Source of the DNA: RGEC01 sp964475595
Lineage (GTDB): Bacteria; Bacteroidota; Bacteroidia; NS11-12g; UBA955
DNA length: 64,000 nucleotides
Assembly: GCA_964475595.1 (NCBI GenBank)
Contig: CAYYXG010000003.1
Location: 137,718-201,717 of the forward strand
Direction of reading: 5' to 3'
Made by a program: the position numbers and the translations under genes. Of this stretch, positions 59,977 through 64,000 are shown one piece after another (positions within the stretch are counted from its first letter, which is position 1; the number at the start of each line of letters is the position of its first letter). The notes below the pieces were generated by a model that was not told the DNA's origin, made no database searches, and saw only the letters and a program-made list of their open reading frames with translations.

Positions 59977-61164
59977 ATGAAAATAACACATCGATTTTAT
60001 CTTAGAGAGCCTGTAAATACTGATGCTAAGGCTCCTGTTTACATGCAGATTACTGCTGACAGAAAGACCACCAAAAGAGCAATTGGATATGAGTTGTTTG
60101 CCAAGGAATGGGATTCTGAGAAAGAAAGAGCAAAATACAACCATGCTGTGAATCAACGAATCCAGCAATTGCAATCCAAACTCACTGATTTACAATATGA
60201 ATTGCAGAAAAATCCACAGTCATTATCCGTCAGTGAGATTGCCGATAACTTGTTTAAAGAAAGGTCGAATTCGGATATGTTGCTTGAATTCTTTGAAAGC
60301 AGAATGGAAAGTGAGAACCAAAGAGGTGTATTGTCGAAAGGAACATACAAACATTACAAATCCTGCTTAACTCATCTTAGTGCATTTGTTTCTTTACAAT
60401 ACAAGAGGAAGGATATTCCTTTGGTTCAAGTCGACTTGAAGTTTATCGAGGCGTTTGATACTTTTTTGGTTAAAAGGGATTTAAACCGGAATACGATAAC
60501 CAGCAACTACCATAAAAAGGTGAAAACCACCTTGGCTAGTGCCATAAGGAACAGTCTGTTGGAAAAAAATCCTTATGAAAACTTCAAACTGAAACAACTT
60601 CCAACCCAACGAGATTATTTGGATCAAGACGAGCTGATGAAAATTCAGTCCTTTGATTTCAGTTCAAATCTTAGTTTAGATAGAGTCAGAGATTTGTTTG
60701 TATTTAGTTGTTATACGGGACTTCGTTTTTCGGATGCCCAGGATTTGAAAGAAAAGGATGTTAATGTATCTGCCGAAGGTAGCTATCTATATCGCAAACA
60801 GAATAAAACCAAAGAACTGGTTCAAGTACCAATTTATGGTATTGCTTTTCAGATTTTGGAGAAATACAACAACGTTGAAAGAAAAATTACTGGTAAGATC
60901 TTACCCCAAATAAGCAATCAAAAGCTCAATGCTTACCTGAAGACCATTGGAGATTTGGTAGGGATTCAAAAAAACCTAACTCACCATGTTGCCAGGCATA
61001 CATGTGCAACCTTATTAATAAACCAAGGAGTAAGCATGTCAATTGTACAACAAGTATTGGGACATGAAAACCCAAGAACAACAGCAATCTATGCCAAGTT
61101 GTTAACGAATACAGTAAAAAATGAAGTCCTAGAAGCTTTTAATAGAATCAATGATGGAAAATGA
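59977..61164 (+). CDS. Tyrosine recombinase/integrase with arm-type and SAM-like domains
   Basis: 395 residues. N-terminal arm-binding domain (FYLREPVNTDAKAPVYMQI..., the pattern of Bacteroidota transposon integrases), SAM-like core-binding domain about 100-205, and catalytic domain with Arg250 (CYTGLRFSD), His337/Arg340 (HHVARHTCA), His363 (LGHENPRTT) and nucleophile Tyr372 (AIYAKLL). All catalytic residues are present, so it should be active. Integrates into or near the tRNA-Lys gene, 141 nt upstream. It overlaps the next gene by 14 nt. Confidence 0.95.
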   Translation: MKITHRFYLREPVNTDAKAPVYMQITADRKTTKRAIGYELFAKEWDSEKERAKYNHAVNQRIQQLQSKLTDLQYELQKNPQSLSVSEIADNLFKERSNSDMLLEFFESRMESENQRGVLSKGTYKHYKSCLTHLSAFVSLQYKRKDIPLVQVDLKFIEAFDTFLVKRDLNRNTITSNYHKKVKTTLASAIRNSLLEKNPYENFKLKQLPTQRDYLDQDELMKIQSFDFSSNLSLDRVRDLFVFSCYTGLRFSDAQDLKEKDVNVSAEGSYLYRKQNKTKELVQVPIYGIAFQILEKYNNVERKITGKILPQISNQKLNAYLKTIGDLVGIQKNLTHHVARHTCATLLINQGVSMSIVQQVLGHENPRTTAIYAKLLTNTVKNEVLEAFNRINDGK

Positions 61165-61771
61165 AGAAACCAACCCAAAATCAGTGAATGCTCAAATGGA
61201 GGAGTACTTTGAGAGAATTATTAAATCAGAGAGAATTAGTTCTGAAGATGTTTTATGGTTAAGTAATTACGGAATAACATCTGGTTTGATATTTTTGGGC
61301 GAGATTTTAAAAACAATTGAAGAACAAGATCTAAGATCGGCAAGTAAAATTTATCATTTGAAGTTTCTTGAAACAGTTTATTTGAATATCCGATCTGAAT
61401 TTAAATTTAGAACAGCGCATTTTTTTCAAAATGGGATAGGCGCTATGATACCAGTAGAGTTGACCAATGCTTTTTTAAATCTGTTTGAAGCATTCGGGAG
61501 GCTTGAAATTGAAATGTCATTTGAATTGGATGAATTAGACAAATCAATAAACCAAAGAGAATTGGTGTATTTGTTTTTGGCACTTGCAGAAAAGAACTAC
61601 ATTAGATCGAATACAACATTGTTGGCGGAAGCAATAAACCTCGTGACGGGCTATTCTGAAGGGTCTATTGAAAGAGTTATTCAGAATTTCAACAACACAA
61701 ATGGAGGTCTGCCGGAAAATGAAAAAAGAAATTTGTTGAAAAAAATCAAAGATGCAATAGATTCATTTTAA
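61151..61771 (+). CDS. Hypothetical protein of the island (weak RteC-like pattern)
   Basis: 206 residues, almost entirely alpha-helical and rich in Glu, Asn and Leu. I cannot assign a family. The C-terminal third (NQRELVYLFLALAEKNYIRSNTTLLAEAINLVTGYS, ENEKRNLLKKIKDAI) recalls the RteC-type regulators of Bacteroides conjugative elements, but the match is by eye. It is translated from an ATG overlapping the integrase stop, so it is probably made with the integrase. Confidence 0.6.
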   Translation: MMENEETNPKSVNAQMEEYFERIIKSERISSEDVLWLSNYGITSGLIFLGEILKTIEEQDLRSASKIYHLKFLETVYLNIRSEFKFRTAHFFQNGIGAMIPVELTNAFLNLFEAFGRLEIEMSFELDELDKSINQRELVYLFLALAEKNYIRSNTTLLAEAINLVTGYSEGSIERVIQNFNNTNGGLPENEKRNLLKKIKDAIDSF

Positions 61772-61792
61772 GTCATTTATGAGTTATTTCGA

Positions 61793-61818
61793 AAATTCGG
61801 GTCACGTGACCCGAATTT
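61793..61818. repeat. Perfect 26-bp palindrome upstream of the excisionase-like gene
   Basis: AAATTCGGGTCAC followed immediately by its reverse complement, no spacer, 32 nt before the HTH gene start. Candidate operator or DNA-processing site; a terminator would usually have a loop. Confidence 0.8.
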
Positions 61819-61849
61819 CTAAATCTTTCGGATTGTACTGTTTTGCATT

Positions 61850-62149
61850 ATGATCCATAAAAAAGACATACAGGAACATCAAAGTCTCGTATTGGTTCCG
61901 GTTCAATTGGTAGATGAAATCAAACAATTGCTCAGCGAGATAAGAGGAAAACAGAATTCTGACACAAAAACTGACTCCATCTTAGGTGAGTTTATTTCTG
62001 AGAAAGAAGCAAGAAAATTGTTGGGGAGAAAAACAACTTGGTTTTATGAGCAACGAAGATCGGGGCGTTTACCTTATTCAAAGGTCGGAAGTAAGGTTTT
62101 CTATCGGACAAAGGACATCTATGCTTTAATTTCAGACACTTATGAATAA
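61850..62149 (+). CDS. Excisionase-like helix-turn-helix protein
   Basis: 99 residues. A helical N terminus (LVPVQLVDEIKQLLSEIR) is followed by an HTH_17 domain: FISEKEARKLLGRKTTWFYEQRRSGRLPYSKVGSKVFYRTKDIYALI. This type serves as excisionase or element regulator in Bacteroidota islands. It overlaps the VapE-like gene by 8 nt. Confidence 0.85.
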   Translation: MIHKKDIQEHQSLVLVPVQLVDEIKQLLSEIRGKQNSDTKTDSILGEFISEKEARKLLGRKTTWFYEQRRSGRLPYSKVGSKVFYRTKDIYALISDTYE

Positions 62150-63317
62150 GGGTAAAAAAAAGAAACCCCTTAATTGGGATAGGGTTGAAGAGTTTATTGA
62201 AGAAAATTATGATGTCAGATACAATGTAATTTTAGATATGCCTGAATTCAGAATCAGAGGTGGTGGATATGATTGGCAAGATTTAAAAGTAGATGACATT
62301 TTTAGAGCTCTCCAAAAAAAAGGCATCTCTTTTTCGTTATCGCATTTGAATAGCTTATTGATGAGTGATTTTGTACCAAAATACAATCCAATTGTTGAAT
62401 ATTTTAAGGTACTTGATGATTCAATAAACAGCTATGCCAAGCGTGTTGGGAATAGAGACGTAATAAAAGAACTATGTAAGTTTATTAAAACAGATGATGA
62501 CCCGAGATTTGAGCATCATTTCAGAAAAATGTTGGTCAGGGTGATTGCTTGTGCGATTGAGGGTAAAGTAGTCAACAAACAGGCATTTATACTTGTAGAT
62601 GAAAATCAAAATTCAGGAAAAACAAGTTTTTTAAGATGGCTTTGTCCAAGTAGTTTACAGCCATATTACACCGAAAGTATGTCAACTGATCGGGAGGGTT
62701 TAATTGCTCTTGCTAGAAATTTTATAATTAATTTGGATGAAATGGCTGTGATGTCAAAGTATGATATCAATAAGCTGAAAAGCGTATTAAGCCAGGATTT
62801 CCCTACCGCACGCCCTTTATATGGACGTCGAGCTCAGCGTATGACAAGGATTGCGAGTTTTTTCGGGAGTACCAACAAGACTGATTTTTTATCAGACGAA
62901 ACTGGTACAGTGAGGTGGCTGTGTTTTAAATTGACAGCTCAAATAGATTTTAATTATTCAATTCAAATAGATGTTCATGAGTTGTGGTATTGTGCTTTTC
63001 AGCTATATCAGAGCGGATTTGACTACAAGCTTTCAAAGCAAGAGATTGAAGAAAACGAAGTTTACAACCGAAATTTTCATGAAATCACTCCTGAACTCGA
63101 ACTATTGGTACAGAAGTTTGAACCATCTAGTAAAGATCAAGGTGGAGATTTTATGACAACTACTCAAATTACTGAGGCAATGCAAAATGACACTAAAATC
63201 AATTTAAAATTGAATGTCGTTGGGAAAGCCCTTAAAACACTCGGATTTGTACAAACACAGAAACACGATTCAGAAAAAAGGTATCCAATAAAAGGTTATT
63301 ACGTTAAATTGAAATAA
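62142..63317 (+). CDS. VapE-type (virulence-associated E) superfamily-3-like ATPase
   Basis: 391 residues. N-terminal helical region, then P-loop ATPase: Walker A ILVDENQNSGKTSFLRWL (Lys160), Walker B FIINLDEMAVMSK (Asp199, Glu200), the sensor region RIASFFGSTNKTDFLSDETGTVRWLCFKL (Asn), and a C-terminal winged-helix-like segment. VapE proteins are D5-like helicases of integrated elements and phage satellites. A primase/CHC2 zinc domain is not present in this gene. Together with the upstream HTH gene it forms the replication/regulation part of the island. Confidence 0.88.
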   Translation: MNKGKKKKPLNWDRVEEFIEENYDVRYNVILDMPEFRIRGGGYDWQDLKVDDIFRALQKKGISFSLSHLNSLLMSDFVPKYNPIVEYFKVLDDSINSYAKRVGNRDVIKELCKFIKTDDDPRFEHHFRKMLVRVIACAIEGKVVNKQAFILVDENQNSGKTSFLRWLCPSSLQPYYTESMSTDREGLIALARNFIINLDEMAVMSKYDINKLKSVLSQDFPTARPLYGRRAQRMTRIASFFGSTNKTDFLSDETGTVRWLCFKLTAQIDFNYSIQIDVHELWYCAFQLYQSGFDYKLSKQEIEENEVYNRNFHEITPELELLVQKFEPSSKDQGGDFMTTTQITEAMQNDTKINLKLNVVGKALKTLGFVQTQKHDSEKRYPIKGYYVKLK

Positions 63318-63340
63318 TGATGTTAAGTGTCTTACTATGC

Positions 63341-63374
63341 TTACTAGCTACTAGGTTATAGAAGTAGCTAGTAA
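63341..63374. repeat. 12-bp perfect inverted repeat after the VapE gene
   Basis: TTACTAGCTACT (63341-63352) and AGTAGCTAGTAA (63363-63374), 10-nt loop, imperfectly extended outward. It is followed by a T-run at about 63389-63393, so it may end the VapE transcript. Confidence 0.6.
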
Positions 63375-63439
63375 CATAAGTAGGATAGTTTTTAACATTT
63401 TATAGAATTTCAAATTTTATGTGGTAAAAAAATCGTAAC

Positions 63440-63481
63440 TTAGCGCAGTTCACGCCTATACAGGCTTGAACATAGCGCTAA
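63440..63481. repeat. Nested three-stem hairpin next to the minus-strand gene
   Basis: TTAGCGC/GCGCTAA (63440-63446, 63475-63481), GTTCA/TGAAC (63448-63452, 63467-63471) and GCCT/AGGC (63454-63457, 63462-63465) stacked with 1-3 nt between them and a 4-nt loop. It lies 6 nt after the stop of the minus-strand gene, and a T-run follows on that strand; a terminator, an RNA element or a DNA recognition site are all possible. Confidence 0.65.
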
Positions 63482-63487
63482 AAATCT

Positions 63488-64000
63488 TTACTTTTTACTT
63501 TTCATAAGCTCTGTCAAACTAGCTGTAAATGGAATTGCAGATGCTCTGTTTGAGGAGTAATTGGAAAGTTTTCTGAAATCCCAACTTGCGTTTTCAAATT
63601 CAGAGTCAGTCACCGGCTCAATTTCAATAACAAGATAATTGTCCTGAGATGGGTTGGAATAACCAATATTAATTAAATCATAACTTGAGTAAACTTTAGG
63701 CCCTTTGCTAACTATCTTCCATAAATCACCGGAATCTGTGTCGCCCGATGTATGCAGCAATAAATACTTTGAACTCACTGTTTCTTTGTCGAGTACTAGT
63801 GAACCAGTACCTGATCCCATTCTGAAATTGTAAAGTCCTGAACGTTTAATCCAATCGTATTGTTCCCTAGATTTGTAATAACCTACTAAAACAAAGGTGT
63901 CGTCAGGAATTAAGTCTCTGTTGGAGTTGTAAGATTCCGGTAATGGTTCTTTGACAGCATTGCCGGATTCAGGCGGATTTTTATAAATGTCAAATGTTCT
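63488..64000 (-). CDS. Unidentified protein of the island (C-terminal 170 residues; truncated by window edge)
   Basis: The minus-strand frame runs unbroken from base 64000 to a stop at 63488-63490, so at least 170 residues are the C-terminal part of a longer protein. It reads TFDIYKNPPESGNAVK at the edge, then PDDTFVLVGYYKSREQYDWI, SSKYLLLHTSGDTDS, DLWKIVSKGPKVYSSYDLI, YLVIEIEPVTD and FTASLTELMKSKK. It is soluble with no membrane segment. I recall similar C-terminal sequences in proteins of restriction or defence loci but cannot name a family from this part. Transcribed towards the VapE gene. An ATG at 63820 is internal. Confidence 0.65.
   Translation of the reverse strand, partial: RTFDIYKNPPESGNAVKEPLPESYNSNRDLIPDDTFVLVGYYKSREQYDWIKRSGLYNFRMGSGTGSLVLDKETVSSKYLLLHTSGDTDSGDLWKIVSKGPKVYSSYDLINIGYSNPSQDNYLVIEIEPVTDSEFENASWDFRKLSNYSSNRASAIPFTASLTELMKSKK

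Larger units (their letters stand above)
59836..64000 (+). mobile_element. tRNA-Lys-associated genomic island (start; far end outside window)
   Basis: After the tRNA the DNA turns AT-rich and the gene set changes to a tyrosine recombinase, an unidentified small protein, an excisionase-like HTH protein and a VapE-type ATPase. This is the usual left end of Bacteroidota integrated elements at tRNA genes. The left boundary lies near the 3' end of the tRNA. The attachment repeat that would mark the right end is not in the window, so the size and mobility are unknown. No conjugation or phage structural gene is present in the part seen. Confidence 0.75.

Noticed and set aside
1..64000. CRISPR arrays, insertion sequences, rRNA genes
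   Set aside because: No regularly spaced repeats, no transposase frame and no rRNA sequence were recognised on either strand.

Overview
This window is chromosomal DNA of a Bacteroidota bacterium. It was probably a draft or metagenome assembly, because it contains a 100-N scaffold gap. The assignment rests on four things. There is a complete type IX secretion/gliding core (PorP/SprF-like protein and gldK-gldL-gldM-gldN). One secreted protein carries a T9SS C-terminal sorting domain. Bacteroidota-type promoters (TTG, 19-21 nt, TAnnTTTG) lie in front of many genes. Shine-Dalgarno sequences are scarce. The genus cannot be named from this window.

Layout. 1-14.7 kb: the 5' end of recF, a BaiN/HI0933-type flavoprotein, an AsmA-like protein, a sterol-desaturase-family hydroxylase, an FHS-type sugar transporter, a repeat-bearing S74 autoprotease protein, uvrA, and a lipB-lemA-TPM-TPM operon. 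14.7-27.9 kb: a YraN-like nuclease, a T9SS-exported M43 metalloprotease, topA, a SirB1-like protein, a 2-oxoacid dehydrogenase E2, two membrane proteins, a phosphodiesterase, tRNA-Leu(CAA), an alpha/beta hydrolase, the tRNA-modification enzyme Sua5/TsaC, and an orphan NtrC-type regulator. 28-34.2 kb: the T9SS locus, closed by a strong terminator. 34.3-37 kb: the classic yceD-rpmF-plsX-fabH lipid cluster. 37-50.9 kb: rRNA methyltransferase, guaA, rnhB, a WaaE-like glycosyltransferase split only by the assembly gap, yceI, a glutamine-transaminase/omega-amidase pair, prfB with its programmed frameshift, and photolyase-SDR divergent from a B12-binding MerR regulator. 50.9-59.7 kb: envelope proteins, a PMT-like glycosyltransferase, rplS, a SpoU methyltransferase, a secreted protein with a possible caspase-like His/Cys pair, a redoxin next to a cytochrome c-copper monooxygenase lipoprotein, and a GNAT-like protein.

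From tRNA-Lys(TTT) at 59,763 to the window end the DNA becomes AT-rich and mobile. A tyrosine recombinase with phased repeats in its leader is followed by a hypothetical protein, an excisionase-like HTH protein, a VapE-type ATPase, three conspicuous inverted repeats and the C-terminal part of an unidentified protein. This is a tRNA-associated genomic island whose far end lies outside the window.

The core genes are mostly ordinary housekeeping. The points most worth following are: the window-wide pattern of promoter boxes ending 4-14 nt before start codons (predicted leaderless or near-leaderless mRNAs); the photolyase/B12-regulator locus; the possible clan-CD-like secreted protein; the cytochrome-copper oxygenase pair; and the repeat architecture of the island. 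No clear new defence or secretion system could be demonstrated.
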